In this document: in pieces, positions 28,902 to 39,060 of the stretch
Position numbering within the stretch: position 1 is the stretch's first letter
Layout of the letters: each line of letters starts with the position of its first letter
Assembly: GCA_030544225.1 (NCBI GenBank)
Contig: CM060485.1
Span: forward strand, 1,426,001 to 1,490,000
DNA: 64,000 nt
Reading direction: 5' to 3'
DNA from: Skeletonema marinoi
Taxonomy: Eukaryota > Bacillariophyta > Thalassiosirophyceae > Thalassiosirales > Thalassiosiraceae
Position numbers and translations under genes: made by a program
Notes under the pieces: generated by a model
Seen by the model: the letters and a program-made list of their open reading frames with translations, nothing else
Databases searched by the model: none
Told to the model about the DNA's origin: nothing

Positions 28902-30602
28902 ATGATGATGATGTCGGTTGCCCGCTCTAGCGGTATCGCTTCTGCAAGGAGCAGGAGTTTGTTGTACACAAAATGTTGCAGGGGACTATCATCGTCGGCT
29001 GTAGGAAATCACACATCAAAAAATGAAAGTGATGAAATACCAACCAACATTTCGCCCATTCATACATCTCTGGCCCTCAGTGTTCACTTTAGACATCCAG
29101 ATTTGGGAATGAATGATTTCGAAATTCTCAGTCGGGCCACTGCATTCTTGTTGAATGTCGATCCACCCAATCCTGAGGGAGAATCACCAAACCAATCAGC
29201 TGCATCTGATGCAACATCATCACAATCGTCTACACACAACTCTCGAGGACTTGTACAAAAATCAGCATTTCCCCACCTGAAAGAAAACAGAGACTTGCGC
29301 AAAGAACTTCTTCGCAAGCAGCATTACAGCTATGATCCTGCATCTGGCCCTCCTCGACTACCCCATCAACTCAATTGGCTGGAGTTTTGCCCAACTAACT
29401 TTCGACCAAAGGTGCATGTTGTTGCAAGTAGTCATGTCATTAGTCCTTGGTTATGGCCAAAGTATTACGGACAGGATTGGCTACAAATTGTAACTCAAGA
29501 ACATGTGCGATATTCATTGGAAGTTTGGAGCAGTAACGAAGGTCTTAAAAGCAGCGTCAATGTCGACCACGACGGCAAGTTAAAAGGAGAATACAAACCA
29601 GTTGCGAAATTTGCATTGAATCCATACCCAATACATCATCCGACTGAAATGGATTTGGCAGTGATTCATCTGAAGCAAGAAGAGGAAGCTCTGAAGCAAA
29701 TGATGAAGCTTGGCATTCAGCCACTCAATTTACCTACGGCACATGACTTTGAGAATGATGATAGTCCTGTGTTTGAAGCGGGTGAAAAGGTTCTCTTTCA
29801 AGGGTTTGAGGTGTATGAGGCCAATATGACTGATCAAGAGACTGTGTCTGGCACAGACATCGCAAAGAAAGAAGAAGACGACGAGAGGGTATTTCATCCC
29901 TATTCTTCACTTGGGAATTTGACCTTTGCCTCTCCGGATCGCTTTCTTTCCCAAACCAAAGGTGGACCTCTTCCCGAAGGGCTCTGTGGTGGGCCTGTGA
30001 TTCAAATTCCTGCTTCTGGAAAGATTGGAAAAGAAACTCCCATGAATATAAGAGGAGTGGTGGAAGGAATAGTTCCAACTAATCATGACAACCCTCAAAT
30101 AGCAGGTCATGCCTCTTTCATTCCTTCTTACAGGATACGTGAATTTGTGGATTTTGCTGAAAAAATCATGCTCGAGCAAATCATTGACAGTGACTTATTC
30201 AAACGTTGTGTGGACATGAAGGAACGAAAGAATAACACGCGTGGAACTGTTTACGGTGATGATGGAAATATACTCGATAGTGAAGATGATGATGACGAAC
30301 CAGCAGACCCAAAACTCTTGGCAGGAATCGAAGGTACGGGCGATAGCTACAATACTCCACAACTTGATAGAGAGTTCCAAGACATTGTTAGTAGCCTTCA
30401 TGAAAAGCATTCCCCTGAGGAAGTAGATGCCATTCTGGCCACGGTGGAAAGAGAGAGGAAGGAAGTTGCTGAGATATTAGAGAAAGAAGGAGGCGATGTT
30501 GATGATGTGATAGAAAGAGTAAGGCGAAAGACGTACGAAGAAAAGGAGAAACTGATGAAAGAAATAATGGATGAAATGACGGGGCAGAGCAAGAAGTCAT
30601 GA
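28902..30602 (+). CDS. Mitochondrial chymotrypsin-like protein with Cys nucleophile position
   Basis: A 566-residue protein whose N-terminus (SARSRSLLYTKCCRGLSSSA) looks like a mitochondrial presequence. The start is the first ATG of four in a row. A trypsin-like fold is suggested by VVASSHVISP (H178), EMDLAVIHL (D251) and LPEGLCGGPVIQIP (C362). The last has the layout of the GxSGGP nucleophile loop but with Cys in place of Ser. The order and spacing H-D-C fit a chymotrypsin/HtrA-like barrel. It may be a cysteine-nucleophile peptidase or an inactive relative. The C-terminal 120 residues are acidic and helical (VDAILATVERERKEVAEIL), probably a coiled coil. I do not recognise a named family. 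Confidence 0.65.
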   Translation: MMMMSVARSSGIASARSRSLLYTKCCRGLSSSAVGNHTSKNESDEIPTNISPIHTSLALSVHFRHPDLGMNDFEILSRATAFLLNVDPPNPEGESPNQSAASDATSSQSSTHNSRGLVQKSAFPHLKENRDLRKELLRKQHYSYDPASGPPRLPHQLNWLEFCPTNFRPKVHVVASSHVISPWLWPKYYGQDWLQIVTQEHVRYSLEVWSSNEGLKSSVNVDHDGKLKGEYKPVAKFALNPYPIHHPTEMDLAVIHLKQEEEALKQMMKLGIQPLNLPTAHDFENDDSPVFEAGEKVLFQGFEVYEANMTDQETVSGTDIAKKEEDDERVFHPYSSLGNLTFASPDRFLSQTKGGPLPEGLCGGPVIQIPASGKIGKETPMNIRGVVEGIVPTNHDNPQIAGHASFIPSYRIREFVDFAEKIMLEQIIDSDLFKRCVDMKERKNNTRGTVYGDDGNILDSEDDDDEPADPKLLAGIEGTGDSYNTPQLDREFQDIVSSLHEKHSPEEVDAILATVERERKEVAEILEKEGGDVDDVIERVRRKTYEEKEKLMKEIMDEMTGQSKKS

Positions 30603-30636
30603 AAGTACTAAAGATCAGATATATATTTAAGTAAAT

Positions 30637-33276
30637 CTAAACATCCAAGTCTCCTATCTTCAAATTTTCGGCCTGTTGACTGATGAAATTTCGCCTAGGA
30701 GCAACTGAATCTCCCATCAAAATATCCAGCATCTGGTCGGCAGCCGCACAATCATTAACTGAAACTTTGAGCAATGATCTTGTCTCGGGATCCATTGTAG
30801 TCTCCCAGAGCTGTTTAGGCATCATCTCTCCTAATCCCTTGAACCTTTGTATCAGTACATTCGAGCCAAGATCATCATTTGTTAATGGTTGGTCACCTTC
30901 AATATTTAGCACCTCTCTCAAGTAGGCATCTTTTTCTTCCTCTGAAAATGTATACTTCTCAACTCGTGATCTTCCAGAACCAGTGACAACCTTGTAGAGT
31001 GGTGGCTGCGCAATGTACACGTAGCCCTTCTCAACCAACTCTCTTTGGTATCGGAAGAAAAATGTCAGTAGCAATACACGAATATGGGCGCCATCAACAT
31101 CTGCATCCGTCATGATGATAATCTTTCCGTATCGAAGCGCTGTCTCTTCTAATTCGTCCCCCTTTATTCCCAAGCCACATGCTGAAATCAAGCCTTGCAG
31201 CTCTCCATTCTGATAAATTCTTGCCGGTGCAGCTCGTTCAATGTTCAATATTTTTCCTTTCAAAGGCAGGATAGCCTGGGTTCTTCGATCTCTTCCTTGC
31301 TTTGCACTGCCAGCTGCAGAGTCTCCCTCGACAATAAACAATTCAGTCTCAGAAAATTCGTTAGAGGAGCAATCGGATAGTTTCCCCGGCAGAACAGTAG
31401 ACCCTAACAAGGTCTTCTTACGAACCACTTCTCTCGCAGCCTTGGCTGCTGCAGCAGCTGCCTGTGCTTGGCTTGCGTTCTCATATATTTTGTTCAAAAT
31501 ATCAGGATGGAAGTCAAAGAGTTTTGTCAATTCTCCTCCTAGTGCTGCTTCGACGGCTGGGCGTACTTCAGGGTTACCAAGACGTCCTTTTGTTTGTCCT
31601 TCGAATTCTGGTTCGGAAACACTCACACTAATGATCGCCGTTAGTCCTTCTCTTACGAAGTCACCACCCAAGTTCCCATCACCGTCTTTGAGCTTACCAG
31701 CACGACGAGCGCATTGGTTAAGTGTACGCGTTAGGCACGATTTTAGCCCCTCAACGTGTGAGCCACCGTCCTTTGTACGGATATTGTTGACAAACGATAG
31801 AATTTGCTCACTGTAGGTATTGGCAGAGTATCGAAGAGCTGCATCAATTGCAATGGGCGTCTGTGGAGCATCTGGAGAGGAAGGGGTTATTTCAGCATGG
31901 AATAGAAGCGTGGTTCCATCAGACGAGAGTGTCAATCCAAAATCATCATCATCTTCGTCTCCCTTAATTTTTACAGCTTTGCGCTTTGTCTTGGCCCCTG
32001 CAGAGCCTTCTCCGAACAACGGGGTTTTACCCTTACACAAAAGATCTGCGTATTCTGCCAATCCACCTGCATGATGGAATATTGTCACCACATTTGATTT
32101 ATCCACACCCTTCTTTATGGATGACGCTCGTTTGTCTTGCATAGTCAATACTAGGCCTGCATTCAAGTAGGCAATTTCGTCAAAACGCATTGCCAACTTG
32201 TCAGCATCAAACGTAATATCAGGCTTGCCATTTGCTCCCTTGAATACTGTAATGTCTGGCTTAAATGTAACAGTAGTACCTGATGCTCGCTTTGAAGAAA
32301 ATGTCTGCACAAGATTTGACTTGTATTCCAAAGTTGTAGTTTCATTATCGAACACACTGTCCTTTTTCTTGGATGCAGCCTTTGTCTTGGGCTTGGCTTT
32401 AGATTTGGCTTTACCTTTGGAGCTGGAACCAGCATCATCATCGCCATCATCGCCCAACGAGGCTCCCTTGGAATCCTTTGTTTGAAATACAACTCCATCC
32501 CATCTATTCTTACTTGCCTTATTGTCAAAGTCAACATCTTGCAAAGTTCCTACAGGAACACCCCTCTCAAATCTCATCATCTTTCGCTCCGTAGGATCAC
32601 TCTTCTTCTTTCCAACTTTTCGATCCACATTCACAGTTACAAATTCACTGAGAGCATTGACGACACTGATTCCAACTCCATGCAATCCACCACTGACCTT
32701 GTAACCACTCCCCTGCTGTGCATTATCGAACTTTCCGCCCGCATGAAGGACGGTAAGTACAGTCTCCAGAGCAGAAATTTTGGTAGTGGGATGTAAATCT
32801 GTTGGGATGCCACGACCATCGTCTTCGATTGTGCAGCAGTTGCGTTTCTTTGGGTCTTCTTCATCATCACAATCATGAAGGACCATGTTGATTATAGATG
32901 CATGTCCGGCAAGCGCCTCATCCACAGAGTTATCCAATACTTCATAAACGAGGTGATGCAGCCCATCAGGTCCAGTGCTGCCGATATACATTCCCGGTCG
33001 TTTACGAACGGGCTCTAGACCAGAAAGGACGGTGATTTGGTTCGCAGAGTAGACATCACTTGTGATTTTGGATGTTGGACTGGACAATTCGCTGGCAGCA
33101 TCCTCGAGAGTTGCTGCAAGGAGTGCTGATGATGTTTGTCGCGTTGCCGCCGCCGATTGTGATGGCAATGTGAATGCGCTTGCAAACTGAGCTGATTTTG
33201 GATGACGATGAGCGACGAGAGCCAGTAACAATACAAGTGATGCTACCGATCTGTTATTGCGATGAGATGACACCAT
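30637..33276 (-). CDS. gyrB: DNA gyrase subunit B, plastid-targeted
   Basis: An 879-residue type II topoisomerase subunit. The GHKL ATPase motifs are present (EVLDNSVDEALAG, DDGRGIPTD, GGLHGVGISVVNALS). The TOPRIM motifs are ELFIVEGDSAAGSAKQGRDR and IIMTDADVDGAHIR, and the C-terminal RFKGLGEMMPKQLWETTMDP block is intact. The N-terminus is a signal peptide followed by ASAFTLPSQSAAATRQ, the diatom plastid pattern; dual targeting to mitochondria cannot be excluded. Two Lys/Asp-rich inserts are unusual: one near residues 265-305 in the ATPase/transducer region (KGKAKSKAKPKTKAASKKKD), the other near 430-450. With GyrA, encoded elsewhere, it supercoils organelle DNA. The gene is divergent from the carrier gene across 193 bp. 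Confidence 0.96.
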   Translation of the reverse strand: MVSSHRNNRSVASLVLLLALVAHRHPKSAQFASAFTLPSQSAAATRQTSSALLAATLEDAASELSSPTSKITSDVYSANQITVLSGLEPVRKRPGMYIGSTGPDGLHHLVYEVLDNSVDEALAGHASIINMVLHDCDDEEDPKKRNCCTIEDDGRGIPTDLHPTTKISALETVLTVLHAGGKFDNAQQGSGYKVSGGLHGVGISVVNALSEFVTVNVDRKVGKKKSDPTERKMMRFERGVPVGTLQDVDFDNKASKNRWDGVVFQTKDSKGASLGDDGDDDAGSSSKGKAKSKAKPKTKAASKKKDSVFDNETTTLEYKSNLVQTFSSKRASGTTVTFKPDITVFKGANGKPDITFDADKLAMRFDEIAYLNAGLVLTMQDKRASSIKKGVDKSNVVTIFHHAGGLAEYADLLCKGKTPLFGEGSAGAKTKRKAVKIKGDEDDDDFGLTLSSDGTTLLFHAEITPSSPDAPQTPIAIDAALRYSANTYSEQILSFVNNIRTKDGGSHVEGLKSCLTRTLNQCARRAGKLKDGDGNLGGDFVREGLTAIISVSVSEPEFEGQTKGRLGNPEVRPAVEAALGGELTKLFDFHPDILNKIYENASQAQAAAAAAKAAREVVRKKTLLGSTVLPGKLSDCSSNEFSETELFIVEGDSAAGSAKQGRDRRTQAILPLKGKILNIERAAPARIYQNGELQGLISACGLGIKGDELEETALRYGKIIIMTDADVDGAHIRVLLLTFFFRYQRELVEKGYVYIAQPPLYKVVTGSGRSRVEKYTFSEEEKDAYLREVLNIEGDQPLTNDDLGSNVLIQRFKGLGEMMPKQLWETTMDPETRSLLKVSVNDCAAADQMLDILMGDSVAPRRNFISQQAENLKIGDLDV

Positions 33277-33469
33277 GGTTACGGTGCTGGGAGCCTGATA
33301 GATCTACAACAGCAGACAATGAGCGGGTGGTGGTGCCGAAATCGAAACAAAAAATGAAAATGATTATGGTTTATTTGATGGCAGAGGCAAGCGCCACTCA
33401 TAGGTAGATAGATAATGCGATGCTTCCTCGCGTCGAGAGCATCAACTGCATCAACAGGAAAATAGGACG

Positions 33470-34575
33470 ATGATGAAACCAATCAACGCTATTCTACTGC
33501 TGCCGCTACTTCTATTATGCCGAGGAGCGTCAGGGAGTGCATCATCAAGTGCATCTTATCGTCGTCAACCTCTAGCTGCTGTACTCCCAACATCACTTGT
33601 GAAAAATCTTGCCAAAGGCAGCTTCTTGAAATGCGCTGCCGACTTGACAGGAGGTTTGGTGAGTGGAGTGACAACTAATTGAATTACTTCATCGAACGAC
33701 TCAACCTCTTTCTAACCATGTACATAATTCAACTTACATCATATATGTGTCATCTATTCCAGCCCCTTGAAGTCTGGAAGTCAAGCGTCGTCTTGGAAAG
33801 CATCGAAAGAAGAAATAGCGCAAAAGCATCATCATCTCATCCTCCTTCTTCGTTTGATATCCTCCAAGCTATTGTTCGCGAGCGAGGTTTCCTCTCTCTC
33901 TGGAGCGGCCTAACACCTCGAATGGCAGAAGGATTGTTCTCAGGCTCAGTGTTATTGACTGCGAAAGAAGGAATACATACGTTGTTATCAGACTATGCAT
34001 CACCTATGCTAGCAAAGAATGTCGGACTGAGCCTTCCTCCTAGCTTCGTAGGTTTCTTATCAGGAGCGGGCGGAGGTGCAGCTCAGGCGCTTGTGATGGG
34101 TCCTACCTCTCTAATCGTCACAGCTTGTGTGGCTGCGTCTAATAGTGACAATGAAGATGTATCTGCACTCGAAGTTGTTCAACGTATCATCAAGGAAAGG
34201 GGAGTACTTGGTCTATATAGAGGTGCGCCTGCCGTAGCAATGCGACAAGCAACTAATTGGGCAAGTCGCCAGGGCTTCACAGAGTTTGTTCGACCAAGGA
34301 TTCCTATAGAAGGTGTAGCAGGCGAATTGCTGGCAGGTTGCATTGGAGGCACATTGAGTGCTTGGAACACACCGTTTGAAGTTGCACGAATCGAGAGTCA
34401 GTCACAAATCGTTGATGGTACAGGTAAAACAAAGGGGAAATCACTCGCTACAACAATGTGCGACATATTCAACGAACGCGGAATCGGAGGTTTATACGTC
34501 GGCTTGTTCCCTAGGGCTTGCCAAGCGTGCTATCAAACTCTATTCCTTGTTTGTGTCCCAAGATTACTTAATTAA
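33470..34575 (+). CDS. Mitochondrial-carrier-family transporter, two exons
   Basis: Exon 1 (33470-33658) and exon 2 (33763-34575) are joined by a 104-bp phase-0 GTGAGT...CAG intron, giving about 333 residues. Three carrier repeats are seen, with signatures PLEVWKSSV, a degenerate GPTSLIVTAC, and PFEVARIESQ, each followed by a GLYxG-like turn (FLSLWSGLTPRM, LGLYRGAPAVA, GGLYVGLFPRA). The third repeat resembles the citrate/oxoglutarate (Yhm2-like) branch, but I would not fix the substrate. Exon 1 also reads past the donor into GVTTN, which would fit a carrier helix well, so the exact donor is uncertain; GTGACA at 33668 is an alternative. The hydrophobic leader (ILLLPLLLLCRGASG) is unusual for the family. 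Confidence 0.82.
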
Positions 34576-34627
34576 GATATAGACATGTTATTTCAAGGAC
34601 ACTCAACTTGAACAGAACTCAACCTGA

Positions 34628-35939
34628 TCACTTTGAAAACATGAAGTCCTTGTACTTTTGTACTTCATCCTTACTCCCAAAACAAACTCCCATTCTTCGA
34701 TCCAAATCATCAACAGCAAAATCTAGCACAGATTTATCCTCAAACTCATGTGTTGTTACTCCTCCAGCGCACTCAACCAAAAGACCCATCGCAGCCACCT
34801 CATACAAAAGCCTAAGTTTTGCCTTCGCCTTTTCAGAAGACACATTGCTGAAGACACCACCTGACTTTGCAAACATGTGATAAACATCAGGAACCATCCC
34901 ACCACTATATCGCAAAGTGTATCGATCTGATATCCAATGCTTTACAAGCGCATCATATTTTGCATTGTCGTTTGTCGCTCGCAAATTACCAGGCGCGAAT
35001 ACCTTCTTTGCAGGCTTGAGAATTACTTCTGGACGAGAGACTTCCCAGTGAGAGCGATCTTTGACAAGTGTTACTTCAAATGTAATATCTGACTGAGCGT
35101 CTCCGTCTCTGCTCTTCGATGGAAGGGCAATGATCAATGTTGTCCTAGGGCCATATAAACTGACCACAGATGCGACTTGCTCACGCCCAGTTCGTCCCAA
35201 CAAGCCTTTACCAGGCCAAATACCAAAAATACTTCCAACAGAAAAGTTAGCGTCGATAATAGACGATCCATCTAACGGATCAAAACCAAGCGAATACAAT
35301 GGTCCGTCTTCTTTTGTAGTTTTGGGGCTGACGTCTACTTCCTCTGGCGTTTCTTCACTTGCCGCAATTGAAAAGACACCAGCATCGCGAATAGCTCGAA
35401 AGACGGCATTATCACAATCAATGTCAAGGTGGAGCTGATCATCTCCAGAGGAATTTTGTGTTCCTGCATAGGAATGATCCACATAGTTTTGAAGGATAAC
35501 TGCAATATGCGCAGTTGCTATAAGATGGTGATCACATCATGTGAGCAAAACGCATTTGAAATTGTTCAAAATTGAACTACCAAGACACAAGAAGATACCT
35601 ACCTTCACCCAAAGAGACAATTGCACTGATAAAATTCGCCTCCTTCACTCCCTTGGAGATCAAAATCTCGGTCAAACTCTCATCACGTGAGACGACCTTT
35701 CCTTCTTCATCAACAAGGGCGTAGGAGTGACTTCCACAGGCCTCTCCTGATCCACCGTTGATGCCATGATGGGGTGGATCTTGTGAAGTAGACTGCGGAA
35801 CGGTGGACATTGTTGTTGTCAGTGTGTGTGGAGGTTGTGCAGCGGGCCGTTTGCTGTGGTATGAGTGCGTTTTATGGCCGCCATGGGCAATAAGCTGCTT
35901 ATGGTTGATGGTTGGGGGGGGTGATGGGCGTTGGGACAT
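34628..35939 (-). CDS. Sedoheptulose-1,7-bisphosphatase, two exons
   Basis: Exon 1 (35939-35603) and exon 2 (35517-34628) are joined over an 85-bp GT-AG intron that splits an Ala codon, for 408 residues (365 if ATG 35810 is used). Family motifs: SLGEATAHIA at the junction, CDNAVFRAIRDAG, SEETPEE, the metal/substrate loop LGFDPLDGSSIIDANFSVGS, YGPRTT, FAPGNLRAT, YTLRYSGGMVPDV and AKAKLRLLYEVA. It dephosphorylates sedoheptulose 1,7-bisphosphate. The plant redox site CGGTACVN is replaced by YAGTQNSSG, so thioredoxin control through that pair is absent. There is no signal peptide at the N-terminus, only a His/Pro-rich segment, so a cytosolic isoform is more likely than the plastid Calvin-cycle one. 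Confidence 0.92.
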
Positions 35940-36264
35940 GATGAGATAATGTGATAAAAGGAGATGTCACATAAACCAATCCCCTTTTCATTTTTCGAAT
36001 AAACTGCATGCACTATTCCAGTATTCGTAGAAGACTATTCTTCTCGACATTATGCACCCATGCTGCACATACATTGCTCTGATGCTGGGAGAGAGAAGAA
36101 GGCCGGTTGTTGAAGGACACGCAAGCAGGAAGTGTTTCATTTATTAGGTAGTACTACAGTTTCTGGAGAGCGCGTCATCTTATCATCTGACAAGAAGCAA
36201 GAAGTATTCTCATCCTTCCTTCCTCCTGAATAATATCCTCCGAGCACGAGAACACCTCACCACC
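35940..36264. promoter_or_regulatory. Shared 5' region between SBPase and membrane-protein genes
   Basis: This 325-bp gap between divergent ATGs presumably contains both promoters. No repeat or RNA gene is visible. Confidence 0.35.
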
Positions 36265-38088
36265 ATGTCTACTATCAGCCTTCGAAGTAGCAGTCTGCTA
36301 TGTTGTCGTCGAGGACCACAATTATTTGTGACAACATTCATGGTTGCAATCATTCTCCGTGTGAGTTCAAGCAAAGATGTACAATATGGAGATGTGCACA
36401 ACAGAAGGTACATCAGCCAAGAGCCGCGGCAGCTACAAGATTATATACCCAATCCAGGGCCACCAGCCACCTGCAATTTTGAGATGACCACCTTTCAGGT
36501 GGATGGCTTCACTCAAGGTGATGGAATCGTCTTCGCCATGAAATCACAAGATTCTGATGACAATGGCGTGAAAATAACATCCTTTGGATTCAATGTCCCC
36601 ACTGCAAAGAGCCAAACTGTCGACTTTAAAGTCTATGTCCTAAAACAAGAAGGTTACTATGCAGATCCTACTCGAGACTCTCTTAACCAGGGTGTTGCTT
36701 ATGATTATCGTGGGACTTCGCAGATTGATAAGTGGGAAGAGATTTCCAAAGGAACAATAAAGAACAACGATTTGATCGCAGGTGATACAAATGGAAATGC
36801 GCCCGACTTTTACGAAATTCCATTCAACATGTTTAATGCGGTGCAGATTCCTCCGAATGGTGGCGTACGTTCATTCTACATAAGCACGAATTTGCTCTAC
36901 ACCGATCCGACATTAGATGCGGGCGTCAATGATAAGCAAATGTTAATTGGGTACAATGATCCAGCAGTGCCCCAGCTGCTCACAGGAGAAGGTGCTAGTG
37001 GCTTTTCTGACACCAAGTTCATGTATAAAACACGAGAATTCGTGGGGAAATTCTTCTATGAAACTGAGTGTGCAACAGAGGCTCCAAGTATTTCGATGAG
37101 TCCCAGCACATCCGAGCCAACATCGTCGCCATCATTGTCGCCAAGTACAAGCCTTATCCCAACTAAAACATCAATGCCACCAACGCAACCGGCCGGAGCA
37201 GAGGCTGCCATATCGTTCCCCCTTCTCAAGTGCGATCCTAACCAAGCAACAGTCCCCCAGGAAGTACAAGATGCTCTTAGCGACCAAGTGACATACACTA
37301 TAACCACAGGAGAAGATTCGGAGGATATCAACAACATCAACTCAGAAGTTGTAGACGCAAAAGTCCGTTGCGTCCAACGGCGGTTAACTGGGGACGATAG
37401 GCAGCATGATCGTCTCCTTGCAACTCAATCATCGGCAATGGAATTTTCCCTAGTAATCACAGGCGACTATCGTTCGCTTGACGGCAAAGCGCCTGATATG
37501 GGTCAAGTCGTAGAAGATTCTATTAATGCTGATGCCGCGAAATTCACGAAAGAGCTGAAAGATCGAAGTGCAAACCCCTTGCTAGAGCAAGCAACTGAAC
37601 CTATAGTAGCAGCAAGAACTCTCGATGACGATGAGTTGGAGAAGTTCAATAATGATGCTTTTGAGGTTACGATCAAAGCATTCCCAAGCCCAAGCCCGAC
37701 TGCAGAATCTCCGGATAATGTGAAGAAAGCTCTTTTGATAGTGATCTTGATTGTCAGCGGTATCATGGTCGTGCTGGCATCCTTCCTACTCTTCAGACAC
37801 GCTGAACGTCGTGCAGTAGAGAACAGAAGGAAGAAGATGGAGCGCATGTCTGAGCAGAGAGTATCCTCCACCTTAAAAGAAGATACTCTGAATCAGGAGT
37901 GGGAAAAAGAGAAGAACCTGCGGATGGCATCGAACAGCTGGCAGCAAATAAAGAAACAGAGTGATTATCCACCACCACCATCACCATATTATGGAGGGGC
38001 TCCTCCTCAACACCAGGAGTACCCTCACAATCGAGATCATTATCAAGACAATTACGAAGAAGATCAGTACAATACTAGCGAATTCTAA
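36265..38088 (+). CDS. Type I membrane protein with PSxxP stalk
   Basis: A 607-residue single-exon gene. A hydrophobic N-terminal segment (LFVTTFMVAIILRV) serves as the signal peptide. An ectodomain of about 210 residues follows, with no family I recognise. Next is a Ser/Thr/Pro stalk (SMSPSTSEPTSSPSLSPSTS) of the kind common in diatom cell-surface and wall proteins. A second extracellular region contains a conserved-looking CVQRRL pair. A single membrane helix at about residues 491-513 (ALLIVILIVSGIMVVLASFL) is followed by a basic stop-transfer (RHAERRAVENRRKK) and a cytoplasmic tail rich in Tyr, Pro and His. Topology is clear. Adhesion or a receptor role is inference. Confidence 0.75.
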   Translation: MSTISLRSSSLLCCRRGPQLFVTTFMVAIILRVSSSKDVQYGDVHNRRYISQEPRQLQDYIPNPGPPATCNFEMTTFQVDGFTQGDGIVFAMKSQDSDDNGVKITSFGFNVPTAKSQTVDFKVYVLKQEGYYADPTRDSLNQGVAYDYRGTSQIDKWEEISKGTIKNNDLIAGDTNGNAPDFYEIPFNMFNAVQIPPNGGVRSFYISTNLLYTDPTLDAGVNDKQMLIGYNDPAVPQLLTGEGASGFSDTKFMYKTREFVGKFFYETECATEAPSISMSPSTSEPTSSPSLSPSTSLIPTKTSMPPTQPAGAEAAISFPLLKCDPNQATVPQEVQDALSDQVTYTITTGEDSEDINNINSEVVDAKVRCVQRRLTGDDRQHDRLLATQSSAMEFSLVITGDYRSLDGKAPDMGQVVEDSINADAAKFTKELKDRSANPLLEQATEPIVAARTLDDDELEKFNNDAFEVTIKAFPSPSPTAESPDNVKKALLIVILIVSGIMVVLASFLLFRHAERRAVENRRKKMERMSEQRVSSTLKEDTLNQEWEKEKNLRMASNSWQQIKKQSDYPPPPSPYYGGAPPQHQEYPHNRDHYQDNYEEDQYNTSEF

Positions 38089-38398
38089 AGGATAAAATAA
38101 AAGTGAACCAATATGTAAAGACGTTGCTGCTAAGTACATATGCGGCTGCAAATGCCTGTTGGTTGATACTATTGCTTGACCGACCTCATTTATTCTTCCT
38201 ATTGTATCTCTAGAGGGCAGCTAGTTTATGCTGGTGGAGACCCCTGGACATAAGGTACTAATTCCTACCGTGGGCTTATGTCCAGGGGTCTACTTACGTA
38301 CGAAGGAATAAGTACGTTATGTCCAGGGGTTGCAAGAAACGAGAGAGATATCCTAAAATAGAATTCCTAAATCTAAAAACTCACCATCACCTCACCGC
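38089..38398. other. Intergenic gap with a 17-bp hairpin motif
   Basis: A perfect inverted repeat AGACCCCTGGACATAAG (38238-38254) / CTTATGTCCAGGGGTCT (38275-38291) could form a stem with a 20-base loop. A third copy of TTATGTCCAGGGGT lies at 38317-38330 in the same orientation as the second arm. It may be the terminus of a small transposable element or a transcription terminator of the membrane-protein gene. No gene is seen. Confidence 0.6.
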
Positions 38399-39060
38399 AC
38401 CCATCACCAAAAGATGACGCTCTTCTCTCGGCCTAAGTACGCAGTTATCGGCAATGAACTATGAAGTAATAAACCGACAACACAACCGCCGGACCAGATT
38501 TCGTAACTTAATTGAATCGTGCTGTCGGCGGTCCGCTGTCTTCAACATCTACTGGCGTAGTCACAGCGATCGTAGCGGCAGCGATTTTTCCGCAATCTAC
38601 AGCACAATACAGTTTGGGCATCATGGAGGAGAGGTATGATCAATATGTAACGCTGTCATGACAATCCCGTATCCGCATGGGTGAAAGACATCGATTGATC
38701 ACCTGAGATAGTGACGGAAATGAGTTATACACCGGCATCGAGTGAAATAAAGAACACATGAAATCTGTCCAAATAATGAGGCACAGGCACATGCCTATTA
38801 CGACAATGAATGAAAATATTACTGACCCTCGTTATGGTCTCTAGACTTTTTAGTTATGATATGTTGAATGGTCAAGTCGCTAGCTCGTGATAGGCAACGA
38901 TTTCAGACGTAACCACCGCTAGATTGTGGCGGTATTTTTGACCCATCTATTCGACACACAGATAATAGATACGGCCGCCGTGAGGAAGGGTGGACCTAGA
39001 ATAACTCTTACATGACAACCACGACACCTTATAGATGTGATATATTGATTATCATCTCTT
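38399..39060. repeat. Diverged copy of the 2.1-kb element's left half
   Basis: The sequence aligns with 18010-18690 over its length: CGGCGGTCCGCT, then GCGATTTTTCCGCAATC, AGTTTGGGCATCATG, GACGGAAATGAG, CATGAAATCTG, ACGGCCGCCGTGAGGA. Identity is perhaps 65-75 percent by eye, with indels, so this copy is clearly older or from another subfamily. No right-hand inverted arm is apparent downstream. It codes for nothing. Confidence 0.7.

Noticed and set aside
32163-32537. Antisense and alternative-frame readings within gyrB
   Set aside because: They overlap a clearly coding frame, and their products have no family features.
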